A stretch of DNA of 20,778 nucleotides from Bacillota bacterium (GTDB lineage Bacteria; Bacillota; Clostridia; Peptostreptococcales; Anaerovoracaceae): assembly GCA_017936025.1 (NCBI GenBank), contig JAGBGL010000159.1:1-20778 (forward strand), in the 5' to 3' direction. This document shows, in pieces, positions 1-6,657 of the stretch; position 1 is the first letter of the stretch, and the number at the start of each line of letters is the position of its first letter. The notes under the pieces were generated by a model. It saw only the letters and a list, made by a program, of their open reading frames with translations, did no database searches and was not told the origin of the DNA. The translations under genes were made by a program, and so were the position numbers.

Positions 1-371
1 ATGGACAGCTCCACATAGAATATAATCTTAAAAAAATCGATATCCAGATATTACAGTATTTGAATAATGCAGGGAACAGTAATACTGCCAAGGATATCAT
101 GGCATTAGGATTATATACAAAGGGGCATGTGTCACAGTCCTTGAAGAACCTGAAAGAGCATGGACTGGTGGATGCGGTCCATGACAGAGATGATGCAAGA
201 TGTGTGCATCTGCAGCTCATGGATGAGGCCTATGGCATCATAAAACAGATAGATAAGATCTATGAAAATATTCTCTCTGTTATGTTCCATGACATTCCGG
301 CAGAGGATCTGGAGGTTTTCAAAAGAGTAGGTCAGCAGATCGTCAAAAATATCAATGCTTACGTAGAGTAA
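1..371 (+). CDS. MarR-type transcriptional regulator, 5'-truncated by window edge
   Basis: The reading frame is open from base 3, so the gene begins before the window; the TTG at 60 is only an internal codon. About 122 residues are visible. They show a winged-helix pattern: a first helix (IDIQILQYLNNAGNS), a helix-turn-helix with the recognition helix around TKGHVSQSLKNLKEHGLV, then a wing with DRDDARCVHLQLMDEA. This matches the MarR family pattern of a DRRD-like wing followed by a C-terminal dimerisation helix, here ending VGQQIVKNINAYVE. MarR proteins are usually dimeric repressors that answer to small ligands or oxidants; the ligand here cannot be read from sequence. The next gene is a diverged relative with a similar C-terminal helix, suggesting an old tandem duplication. 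Confidence 0.8.
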   Translation, partial: GQLHIEYNLKKIDIQILQYLNNAGNSNTAKDIMALGLYTKGHVSQSLKNLKEHGLVDAVHDRDDARCVHLQLMDEAYGIIKQIDKIYENILSVMFHDIPAEDLEVFKRVGQQIVKNINAYVE

Positions 372-385
372 GCTCTTTTTTGACC

Positions 386-407
386 AAAAGTTTAATTTTA
401 AACTTTT
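386..407. promoter_or_regulatory. 22-bp palindrome, candidate MarR-type operator
   Basis: A perfect 10-bp inverted repeat, AAAAGTTTAA (386-395) and TTAAACTTTT (398-407), is separated by two bases. It directly follows a TTGACC hexamer (380-385) and sits between two MarR-type regulator genes. MarR dimers commonly bind near-perfect palindromes of 16 to 22 bp overlapping promoters, so autoregulation is the natural inference. The two-base centre is too tight for a good hairpin and the stem is AT-rich, so a terminator is less likely. No convincing -10 element was found at correct spacing from TTGACC. Confidence 0.45.
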
Positions 408-555
408 TAAGAATTGGATCATGCCTTAAAGAATAATTTAGCGCTTAAGAAAACTAATTTTACAGTATATGTTTACTCATACGTTTAACCTGGGCAGGCA
501 ATATCTCATACATGATCCCATTAGTGCCTGCCTTAGAATTTCGAAAGGGGTACTT

Positions 556-984
556 ATGCAGAACTTATTGAATGGAAGTTATTTTGACAGGCTTCTCAGG
601 GAACTTCATGAGGAATTACAGGGGAAATACGATATTGAGAAAATAGATGTTAAAGTAATAAGGAACATAAAGCAGGGGATGGATTACAGCCTGCTGCAGG
701 ATCTCATAGATATGGGTATTTATGATGATAGGGAACTTGCCGAATCTATCAGCCGTCTTCATAAGGGCGGAATTGTGGAATTAGTCAGAACGGATGATAT
801 ACATGATATAGCTTTCGTTTTGACTCGCAGAGGTAACGAATTATGGGAGCGGATAAGAGCAGAATATGATCATGCAAATGATGTGTTGTTCAAAGGGATG
901 ACTGAGGAACAGGTCGCAACATATAAGCGCCTGTCGCAGATGGTTATCAGCAATATAAATAAAGAAGTTATAAAAAGGGATTAA
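556..984 (+). CDS. MarR-like winged-helix regulator (second copy, divergent)
   Basis: The ATG at 556 gives 142 residues, the usual MarR length. It has a good ribosome binding site (AAAGGGG, 544-550) five bases upstream. An in-frame ATG at 469 would add 29 residues but lacks such a site. The protein has an N-terminal helix, a helix-turn-helix zone around GIYDDRELAESISRLHKGGI, and a wing where the usual DRRD is replaced by RTDDIHDIAFVLTRRG. The C-terminal dimerisation helix (TYKRLSQMVISNINKEV) resembles the end of the preceding regulator. The degenerate wing suggests altered DNA or ligand recognition. It is probably transcribed toward the small ORF at 1005 and htpG, with a palindrome at 386-407 upstream as a possible operator. 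Confidence 0.65.
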   Translation: MQNLLNGSYFDRLLRELHEELQGKYDIEKIDVKVIRNIKQGMDYSLLQDLIDMGIYDDRELAESISRLHKGGIVELVRTDDIHDIAFVLTRRGNELWERIRAEYDHANDVLFKGMTEEQVATYKRLSQMVISNINKEVIKRD

Positions 985-1004
985 ATGAAAGTGAGGGGAA
1001 AGAG

Positions 1005-1064
1005 ATGAAAGAGATTAAAAAAATATTGTTAGAAAGTTTTTCTAAATTTTTAGTAAGAAGATAG
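1005..1064 (+). CDS. Candidate 19-residue cationic peptide
   Basis: A short frame MKEIKKILLESFSKFLVRR starts with ATG six bases after a strong ribosome binding site (GAGGGG, 993-998). It lies 20 bases after the preceding regulator stop and 24 bases before htpG. The peptide is cationic and its hydrophobic residues (I4, I7, L8, L9, F12, F15, L16, V17) fall largely on one helical face, so an amphipathic helix is plausible. It could be a leader peptide, a membrane-active peptide or a chance frame. No homologue is recognised. A 7-bp dyad (1029-1045) lies inside it, so the segment may instead be mainly regulatory. Confidence 0.3.
   Translation: MKEIKKILLESFSKFLVRR
1029..1045. promoter_or_regulatory. 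17-bp dyad upstream of htpG
   Basis: TTAGAAA (1029-1035) and TTTCTAA (1039-1045) form a perfect 7-bp inverted repeat around GTT, followed by ATTTTT. It may be an operator or a weak hairpin 44 to 60 bases before htpG. It is not a CIRCE element (TTAGCACTC repeats), so HrcA control is not indicated. Confidence 0.25.
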
Positions 1065-1088
1065 TGAAGTCAAAGGAGAGAGGATAAC

Positions 1089-2987
1089 ATGGCGAAAAAA
1101 CAATTCAAAGCAGAATCAAAGAGATTATTGGATCTGATGATCAATTCTATTTACACGCACAAGGAAATCTTTTTAAGGGAACTGATTTCCAATGCGAGTG
1201 ATGCGATCGATAAACTTTACTATAAGAGTCTTACAGAAGATATCAGCGGGCTGTCAAGAGAACAGTTCTCTATCCGTATAGATATCGATGAAGAAAACCG
1301 CACACTGAAAATAACAGACAATGGTATCGGCATGACAAAAGACGAACTGGAAAAGAACCTGGGAACGATTGCAAAGAGTGGCTCTCTGGCTTTTAAATCT
1401 GAAAATGAAGATGAAAAGATGGAAGATATTGATATCATCGGACAGTTCGGTGTAGGTTTCTACTCTGCATTTATGGTCAGTGACAAGGTTACTGTTTTAA
1501 GTAAAGCCTATGGCGAAGAAACAGCTTATGAATGGCAGTCAAGCGGCGCAGACGGCTATACAATTACAGAATCTGAAAAAGAAGGAAACGGAACAGAGAT
1601 AACTTTATATATAAAAGAAGATACAGACGAAGAAAACTATTCTGAATATCTGCAGCAGTTCAGACTGAGAATGCTGATAAAGAGATATTCAGATTACATC
1701 CGTTATCCTATTCAGATGATGGTAGAAAAAAGCAGACCGGCTTCCGGCGAAGAAAATGAATATGAAACATATTCTGAACTGGAAACTCTGAACAGCATGG
1801 TTCCTATGTGGAAGAAGAACAAGAATGAACTGACAGAAGAAGACTATAATCACTTCTATAAGGAAAAATTCTTCGATTATGCAGATCCTGCAAAAGTGAT
1901 CCATACAGATGTGGAAGGTGTTGTGAGTTACACTTCGCTGATGTTTATTCCGGGGCAGCGACCATATAACTATTATTCCAAGGACTATGAAAAAGGTCTG
2001 CAGTTATACTCATCCGGCGTGCTGATTATGGATAAGTGCGCTGACTTGCTGCCGGATTATTTCAGCTTTGTAAGAGGGCTGGTGGATTCTCAGGATCTGT
2101 CTCTGAATATTTCCAGAGAAATGCTGCAGCATGACCGTCAGCTGAAAGCTATCGCAAAGAGAATCGAAAAGAAAATCAAGGGCGAACTGGAAGCCATGCT
2201 GAAAACAGACAGAGAAAAATATCTGGAATTCTATAAAAACTTCGGCATCCAGCTGAAGTACGGAATGTATGATAACTATGGTGCAAACAAAGATGTACTG
2301 AAGGATCTGGTAATGTTCCACTCTTCCAGTGAAAAGGCACTGACAACATTTGCTGAATACGTTTCCCGAATGAAAGAAGAACAGAATTATATTTATTATG
2401 CAACAGGCTCCGGCACAGAGGCGATAGACAAGTTGCCGCAGACAGAGCTGCTCAAAGATAAAGGCTTTGAGATCCTCTATCTGACAGACGAAATCGACGA
2501 GTTCGCACTGCAGGTGCTTCATGAATATGAAGGCAAAGAGTTTAAATCTGTTTCTGCTGAGGACCTTGGAATCGAAGAAACTGAAGAAGAAAAAGCAGCA
2601 GCTGAGAAGCAGGCTGAAGATAGCAAAGAACTGCTGGAGTATATGAAAGAAGTTCTGGGTGATAAAGTTACAGAAGTAAGATTATCACAGAGACTGAAAT
2701 CTCATCCGGTATGCCTGACGGCAAAAGGCGGTCTTTCTATCGAGATGGAAAAGGTTCTGAATCAGATGCCGATGGATGAAAAAATCCAGGCGGAACGCGT
2801 GCTGGAAATCAACGCAAAGCATGACATTTTAGAAGCTCTTACAAAGGCATTTGCTCTCGAAGACGAAAGAGCAACTGTCGATAAGTATACAAATCTGCTC
2901 TATAATCAAGCATTGCTGATCGAGGGGCTGCCGGTCGACGATCCGGTTGCCTTCTCAAATGCAATCTGTGACCTGATGGTGAAATAA
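1089..2987 (+). CDS. htpG: Chaperone HtpG (bacterial Hsp90)
   Basis: The 632 residues match full-length bacterial Hsp90, an ATP-dependent cytosolic dimeric chaperone acting on late folding intermediates. The N-terminal GHKL ATPase shows FLRELISNASDAIDK (28-42, with catalytic E31 and Mg-binding N35), DNGIGM (77-82) and GQFGVGFYSAF (118-128), then GNGTEITLYIKE. The middle domain has DLSLNISREMLQ (336-347), whose Arg343 is the conserved gamma-phosphate-contacting residue. The C-terminal dimerisation domain is complete. An acidic, Glu-rich linker (around EETEEEKAAAEKQAEDSKE) precedes the C-terminal domain. The start has AGGAGAGAGG (1074-1083) upstream. No CIRCE element was seen. It may share a transcript with the MarR-like gene upstream. 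The frame is intact. Confidence 0.97.
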   Translation: MAKKQFKAESKRLLDLMINSIYTHKEIFLRELISNASDAIDKLYYKSLTEDISGLSREQFSIRIDIDEENRTLKITDNGIGMTKDELEKNLGTIAKSGSLAFKSENEDEKMEDIDIIGQFGVGFYSAFMVSDKVTVLSKAYGEETAYEWQSSGADGYTITESEKEGNGTEITLYIKEDTDEENYSEYLQQFRLRMLIKRYSDYIRYPIQMMVEKSRPASGEENEYETYSELETLNSMVPMWKKNKNELTEEDYNHFYKEKFFDYADPAKVIHTDVEGVVSYTSLMFIPGQRPYNYYSKDYEKGLQLYSSGVLIMDKCADLLPDYFSFVRGLVDSQDLSLNISREMLQHDRQLKAIAKRIEKKIKGELEAMLKTDREKYLEFYKNFGIQLKYGMYDNYGANKDVLKDLVMFHSSSEKALTTFAEYVSRMKEEQNYIYYATGSGTEAIDKLPQTELLKDKGFEILYLTDEIDEFALQVLHEYEGKEFKSVSAEDLGIEETEEEKAAAEKQAEDSKELLEYMKEVLGDKVTEVRLSQRLKSHPVCLTAKGGLSIEMEKVLNQMPMDEKIQAERVLEINAKHDILEALTKAFALEDERATVDKYTNLLYNQALLIEGLPVDDPVAFSNAICDLMVK

Positions 2988-2994
2988 GAGGTAA

Positions 2995-3652
2995 AAGTGC
3001 GATGAAGAAAAGGGCAGTAAAGTAATAATTACAGTTGATGAGCGCTATGAGGAAATATCAAAAGCGATTTCCGGATTGGATCAACCGGTACAAATCATAT
3101 TGGCAGATGTAAACATTAGAAAACCAAAATCAATAATCAGAAAATCAATATTGCGTAAAAAAAGCAGAAAAGATATGCAGAAGATGAGCATACCACAACT
3201 GCGGAAATGCAGCTCTGAAGCAGGCAGAATCTATTTACAGCACCGGATGTGATGCATATCATTTCGGAAATGCCATCGACATGGAAGCTATGATGGAAGT
3301 CACACCGCCCGATACTGTTGATATGGGCAACATAGATCCTGCAGAACAGTTCACAAACGGAACTCCGGAAACAATGCGTGCAGCGACACTGGAACTGATG
3401 GAAAAGTGCTGCAGATATCCTTTTGGACCGGGGTATTACGGGATGCCCCATTCCGACATAAAAAAACTGGCGAAAATTATTCCCATGGACCGGATCGGTG
3501 TACAGCTGCGGGAATCGGGAATAATGGTACCGCTGAAAACAATAGCAGCAATATATCTGGTAACAGATGACCCACAGGTGCTGCCGCCGCTGGCGTGCAG
3601 CGAATGCTTCGGCAGACTGGAAGGGTGCAGGATGTGCAGCAATAACAGGTAA
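2995..3652 (+). pseudogene. Decayed corrinoid methyltransferase-type (URO-D family) gene joined to a methionine-synthase-activation-like tail
   Basis: From 3188 to 3652 one frame stays open but lacks a credible start; the in-frame ATG at 3281 has no good ribosome binding site. Residues from NCGNAALKQAES through GCDAYHFGNAIDM to GNIDPAEQFTNGTPETM read as the C-terminal part of the uroporphyrinogen decarboxylase/MtaA-type methyltransferase family. At about codon KCCRYP (near 3420) the sequence changes to FGPGYYGMPHSDIKK, IGVQLRESGIMVPLK and a Cys-rich end (CSECFGRLEGCRMC). This resembles the C-terminus of B12-dependent methionine synthase activation-domain proteins. Upstream, 2995-3252 holds another open frame (VDERYEEISKAISGLDQPV) that I do not recognise, and an in-frame stop at 3185-3187 closes the methyltransferase frame. 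The likeliest reading is a gene cluster collapsed by deletion. Family assignments are from memory of motifs. Confidence 0.6.
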
Positions 3653-3659
3653 TAATAAC

Positions 3660-3694
3660 AAAATCCCTGGGTGAAAAAAAGCTCAGGGATTTTT
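3660..3694 (+). terminator. Rho-independent terminator before uraA
   Basis: AAATCCCTGGG (3661-3671) pairs with CTCAGGGATTT (3682-3692), with one G-U pair and a 10-base A-rich loop, and runs into TTTT. It is one of three related hairpins in the window (also 5691-5728 and 6616-6657). Confidence 0.85.
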
Positions 3695-3715
3695 AATGCT
3701 CAAACATGAATAGGG

Positions 3716-3724
3716 TGGTATAAT
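3716..3724 (+). promoter_or_regulatory. Extended -10 promoter for uraA-upp
   Basis: TGG followed by TATAAT (3719-3724) forms an extended -10 element, with only a weak -35 (TGCTCA, 3697-3702, 16-base spacing). The leader to the uraA start is about 30 bases, too short for a PyrR-type attenuator. The same segment recurs before the gene at 5840. Confidence 0.7.
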
Positions 3725-3762
3725 GTTGATAGCTTAAAAGTATGTAACGGAAGGAGAACAAT

Positions 3763-5025
3763 ATGGAGAAAAAAGTTATCGGCATCAATGAGAGGCCGCC
3801 GGTAGGCCAGTGGATACCGCTGAGCCTGCAGCACACGTTTGCAATGTTCAGCGCATCTGTTCTGGTGCCTATCCTGTTCGGCATCCCGGCATCGATCGTT
3901 TTACTTATGAACGGGATCGGAACATTAATGTTTATCTTTATCACTAAAGGGAAATCTCCGGCTTACCTGGGATCGAGCTTTGCATTCCTGGCGCCGGCGT
4001 TCATCGTTATCGACAAGATGGGATATGAATATGTGCTCGGGGGCTTTATATGCGCGGGTGCTATTTTCTCTATCGTTGCAATTATAATAAAATTTGTCGG
4101 CGTAGGCTGGATCGATGCAGTGCTTCCGCCTGCAGCAATGGGTCCTATCGTTGCGCTGATTGGCCTTGAACTTGCAGGATCTGCGGCAAGCACAGGCGGA
4201 ATCATCAGTGCAGACGGCGGAGCTGTCGATCCTAAAATGGTGATCGTATTCGTGTTCACTCTGGCGCTGGCAGTTATCGGACAAGTCGTGTTCAGAGGAT
4301 TTGCTTCCGCGATCGCTATCCTCATCGCTATCGTAGCAGGATATATCCTGGCGGCTGTAATGGGCATGGTGGATTTTGCACCGGTCACAAGCGCAAGTCT
4401 CTTTGCGATGCCTGCATTCATGGCACCTAAATTCGATATTACTGCAATCATAATTATTATACCGGCTTCTCTGACAGTTATTTCAGAGCACATCAGCCAC
4501 CAGATCGTTACAGGACAGATCGTTGACCGTGACCTGATCAGAGATCCGGGGCTTCACAGATCCCTGCTGGCAGACGGAATCTCCACAATGCTCTCCGGAT
4601 GCTGCGGTTCTGTACCGACAACGACTTACGGCGAAAATATCGGCGTAATGGCTGTAACAAAAGTCTACAGCGTATGGGTCATCGGCGGTGCAGCTGTATG
4701 CTCTATCCTGCTGGCATTCTTTGGACAGGTCAGCGCACTGATCAGTACTATTCCGGGACCAGTAATGGGCGGTATCAGTTTCCTGCTATACGGAATGATC
4801 GCTGCGAGCGGTATCAGACTGCTGGTTGATAAAAAAGTTGACTATTCCAAACCGCGCAATCTGGCGATGACAGCAGTTGTATTCGTAACAGGGCTTTCCG
4901 GAGCAGCTATCCAGATCGGAGACGTTCAGCTGACAGGAATGTGCCTGGCAACAATCGTAGGTATCGTAATGGGTCTGGCTATGTACATCATCGACAAAGC
5001 CGGATGGGCAAATGATGCAGAATAA
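3763..5025 (+). CDS. uraA: Uracil permease, NCS2 family
   Basis: This 420-residue, highly hydrophobic protein fits the NCS2 nucleobase:cation symporter family, with about 12 to 14 membrane segments. Family signatures include LQHTFAMF near the N-terminus (22-29), ISEHISHQIVTG (240-251) carrying the substrate-site Glu242, and TTTYGENIGVMAVTKVYS (287-304) carrying Glu291. The TTTYGENIG form is typical of the uracil (UraA/PyrP) branch rather than xanthine or urate permeases. It imports uracil across the cytoplasmic membrane. It has an AAGGAG ribosome binding site (3751-3756) and is followed after 14 bases by upp, which converts the uracil to UMP, so the pair forms a salvage operon. The gene is intact. 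Confidence 0.95.
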   Translation: MEKKVIGINERPPVGQWIPLSLQHTFAMFSASVLVPILFGIPASIVLLMNGIGTLMFIFITKGKSPAYLGSSFAFLAPAFIVIDKMGYEYVLGGFICAGAIFSIVAIIIKFVGVGWIDAVLPPAAMGPIVALIGLELAGSAASTGGIISADGGAVDPKMVIVFVFTLALAVIGQVVFRGFASAIAILIAIVAGYILAAVMGMVDFAPVTSASLFAMPAFMAPKFDITAIIIIIPASLTVISEHISHQIVTGQIVDRDLIRDPGLHRSLLADGISTMLSGCCGSVPTTTYGENIGVMAVTKVYSVWVIGGAAVCSILLAFFGQVSALISTIPGPVMGGISFLLYGMIAASGIRLLVDKKVDYSKPRNLAMTAVVFVTGLSGAAIQIGDVQLTGMCLATIVGIVMGLAMYIIDKAGWANDAE

Positions 5026-5039
5026 CAGGAGGATAAGAC

Positions 5040-5681
5040 ATGTATAAAGGAAATGAAAACATCACTATCTGTGATCATCCGCTGCTGAAGCACAAGATCA
5101 CAATGCTAAGAAATAAAGAAACAGGAACAAACGAGTTCCGTAAAATCGTAGAAGAAATTGCCATGCTGATCGGATACGAAGCACTCCGCGAACTGGAAAC
5201 GAAAGAAGTAGAGGTGGAAACACCTATCGAAACGGCAATGTGTCCTGTTATCACAGGCAAGAAGCCGGCTATCATTCCGATCCTCATAGCGGGCCTAGGT
5301 CTGGTAGACGGTCTGGTAAAGCTGATGCCGGTTGCAAAGATCGGACATATCGGTCTGTACCGTGATGAGGAGACTTTTGAACCGAAAGAATATTACTGCA
5401 AACTGCCTGCAGCGATCGGGGAAAGAAAGATTTTCGTTGTTGACCCAATGCTGGCAACAGGCGGTTCTGCTATCGCAGCGATCGACTTTATCAAGCAGTA
5501 CGGCGGAAAAGATATCATTTTCCTGTGTGTTATCGCAGCTCCTGAAGGTCTGGAAAAACTGGCGGAAGCACACCCTGATGTGAAAATATTCGTAGGAAAT
5601 CTCGACCGCGGACTGAACGAAAAGAAATATATCGTTCCGGGTCTGGGAGATGCGGGAGACAGGATCTTCGGTACTAAATAA
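5040..5681 (+). CDS. upp: Uracil phosphoribosyltransferase with Arg-to-Ile change in the PILRAG motif
   Basis: The 213 residues match UPRT, which makes UMP from uracil and PRPP in the cytosol. Seen are HPLLKHKI near the N-terminus (13-20), GLYRDEET (105-112), the PRPP-binding loop DPMLATGGSAIAA (135-147), IAAPEGL, and the uracil-binding end VPGLGDAGDRIFGT (199-212). The striking point is PILIAGLG (80-87): family members have PILRAGLG, whose Arg lies at the active site near the PRPP diphosphate. Here codon 83 is ATA (5286-5288), one transversion away from AGA. Everything else looks intact, so activity may be lowered or lost by a single substitution, or the lineage may have compensated. It is co-transcribed with uraA, with an AGGAGG ribosome binding site. 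Confidence 0.93.
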   Translation: MYKGNENITICDHPLLKHKITMLRNKETGTNEFRKIVEEIAMLIGYEALRELETKEVEVETPIETAMCPVITGKKPAIIPILIAGLGLVDGLVKLMPVAKIGHIGLYRDEETFEPKEYYCKLPAAIGERKIFVVDPMLATGGSAIAAIDFIKQYGGKDIIFLCVIAAPEGLEKLAEAHPDVKIFVGNLDRGLNEKKYIVPGLGDAGDRIFGTK

Positions 5682-5690
5682 GAGAAATAT

Positions 5691-5728
5691 AAAATCCCTG
5701 AGTGAAATAAAATCACTCAGGGATTTTT
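5691..5728 (+). terminator. Rho-independent terminator after upp
   Basis: AAATCCCTGAGTGA (5692-5705) pairs perfectly over 14 bp with TCACTCAGGGATTT (5713-5726) around a 7-base loop, followed by further T residues. It is the stronger sister of the hairpin at 3660. Confidence 0.93.
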
Positions 5729-5749
5729 AATACTCAAACATAAATAGAG

Positions 5750-5758
5750 TGGTATAAT
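5750..5758 (+). promoter_or_regulatory. Extended -10 promoter for the HD-like gene
   Basis: TGG followed by TATAAT (5753-5758), identical to the element before uraA. The -35 is weak (TACTCA). It drives the short ORF at 5800 and the gene at 5840. Confidence 0.65.
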
Positions 5759-5799
5759 GATGACAGCTTAAAAGTATGTGTCGCAAGGAGAATAACGAC

Positions 5800-5862
5800 A
5801 TGCCGGATGGTAATTTTGAACTGAAAGGAACGCTGCAGCATGATGAATGTAACGATATATAA
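5800..5862 (+). CDS. Possible 20-residue upstream ORF (leader)
   Basis: ATG at 5800 stands at a good distance from AAGGAG (5785-5790), the ribosome binding site copied with the cassette. It encodes MPDGNFELKGTLQHDECNDI and stops at 5862, overlapping the ATG at 5840 of the next gene in another frame. It may couple translation to the downstream gene, or be a by-product of the duplicated regulatory segment. No conservation can be judged here. Confidence 0.3.
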   Translation: MPDGNFELKGTLQHDECNDI

Positions 5863-6613
5863 TATAAAACCGGATAAAATCGACAGCTATTTTGAAGGAT
5901 TACGCAGGTACATGGAAATCAGTCCTGCTTTTACTGCGCTGAGAGGCAAATCAGAGTCCGGCCGCAGCCGTAGTGAACGCGGATATCAGCTGACTGCGGC
6001 GTCAACTGCCGGCCAGCTGGCACGGGCACTTGGATGCAGTGAAAACAAATCTGCGGCATTGTCCATGGCTGTGGGAAGTTTTTTTCCGAAATACGGCAGA
6101 GAGGGACTGAAGGCTGTAAAAGAATATGCGGCTGACAGGGGGCTGGAACTGGATCCGGAAAATATGGGTACTGACATGATAGAGTTCAATCTGGATGAAA
6201 GTGGACAGATCATCTCTGCTGAATTTGATGTAATGCTGAGGGAATATTTCAGCGGGGAAGCGGAGACAGAAGAAGTAAGTATTGTTCGCTTTGTACAGCA
6301 GGTGATTACTGATGTTAAAAAGGCTGAAGCTTTCCACGACGGAGATCCTGGAAAGCTGCTTTACGATGTTACATCCGAAGTGGTCATAACGGCAAAAGAA
6401 ACCGGAAAGCTGGGGCGCGGTGCAATACTGGAAGGATTTGATGAGCAAATCCGGGATTATTCGTTCCCGCCACTGACGGCAGCAGAGCGTGAAGATGTCA
6501 TAAAGACTCTTGACAGGTTTGTTGAAGAATTTTCGGACTATCCGCAGGAACTGGCTAAATATAATAAAACGCCGGAAGAAGCAGTACTGATATACATATA
6601 CCTGCATGACTGA
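5840..6613 (+). CDS. Degenerate HD-domain (dGTPase-like) protein lacking metal ligands
   Basis: This 257-residue soluble protein is not confidently assignable, but residues about 45 to 95 can be laid over the HD domain of dGTP triphosphohydrolases. GYQLT then ARALGCSENKSAALSMAVG and SFFPKYGREGLKAV line up with the family's RLTHTLEV, ARALGLNEDL, ALAHDLGHPPFGHAGE. The run from ARALG onward aligns without a gap. In this reading the HD pair becomes VG, the following His becomes Phe and the next Arg, so catalysis should be lost. Helix-rich sequence (DPGKLLYDVTSEVVITAKETG) follows, as in that family. Its start uses AAAGGA (5824-5829). The promoter is a copy of the uraA cassette. A nucleotide-sensing or scaffold role is only a guess. 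Confidence 0.5.
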   Translation: MMNVTIYNIKPDKIDSYFEGLRRYMEISPAFTALRGKSESGRSRSERGYQLTAASTAGQLARALGCSENKSAALSMAVGSFFPKYGREGLKAVKEYAADRGLELDPENMGTDMIEFNLDESGQIISAEFDVMLREYFSGEAETEEVSIVRFVQQVITDVKKAEAFHDGDPGKLLYDVTSEVVITAKETGKLGRGAILEGFDEQIRDYSFPPLTAAEREDVIKTLDRFVEEFSDYPQELAKYNKTPEEAVLIYIYLHD

Positions 6614-6615
6614 AT

Positions 6616-6657
6616 AAAAATCCCTGAGTGAAATCACTCAGGGCTCTGTTTATTTTT
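6616..6657. terminator. Bidirectional terminator between convergent genes
   Basis: CCCTGAGTGA (6622-6631) pairs with TCACTCAGGG (6634-6643). T-rich sequence follows on the plus strand (GTTTATTTTTT) and on the minus strand (ATTTTTATT), so it can end both the HD-like gene and the exporter gene. The stem matches the other two hairpins of the window. Confidence 0.8.

Larger units (their letters stand above)
3660..3758 (+). repeat. Terminator-promoter cassette, copy A
   Basis: This segment carries the terminator hairpin, extended -10, leader and ribosome binding site, and recurs at 5691-5792. From 3683 to 3758 it aligns without gaps to 5717-5792 with 68 of 76 identical bases by eye count. The hairpin part differs by a short deletion in the loop and stem. 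Confidence 0.9.
5691..5792 (+). repeat. Terminator-promoter cassette, copy B
   Basis: This is the second copy of the segment at 3660-3758, again joining terminator, extended -10, leader and AAGGAGAA. Identity stops right after the ribosome binding site, where copy A meets the uraA start and copy B meets a short ORF at 5800. Confidence 0.9.

Noticed and set aside
386..407. Terminator hairpin after the first MarR gene
   Set aside because: AT-only stem ends and a two-base centre make a weak hairpin; an operator fits better, though a minor termination role is not excluded.
985..1088. CIRCE/HrcA operator before htpG
   Set aside because: The dyad present is TTAGAAA/TTTCTAA, not the TTAGCACTC repeat.
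3281..3652. Intact 123-residue gene starting at ATG 3281
   Set aside because: No ribosome binding site, homology continues upstream of the ATG in the same frame, and the two halves belong to different families; treated as a remnant.
3137..3661. Minus-strand frame of 174 codons opposite the methyltransferase remnant
   Set aside because: Composition rich in Cys, His and Phe with no motif; the plus strand shows recognisable family sequence.
3725..3762. PyrR attenuator or riboswitch before uraA
   Set aside because: The leader after the -10 is only about 30 bases and the hairpin lies upstream of the promoter.
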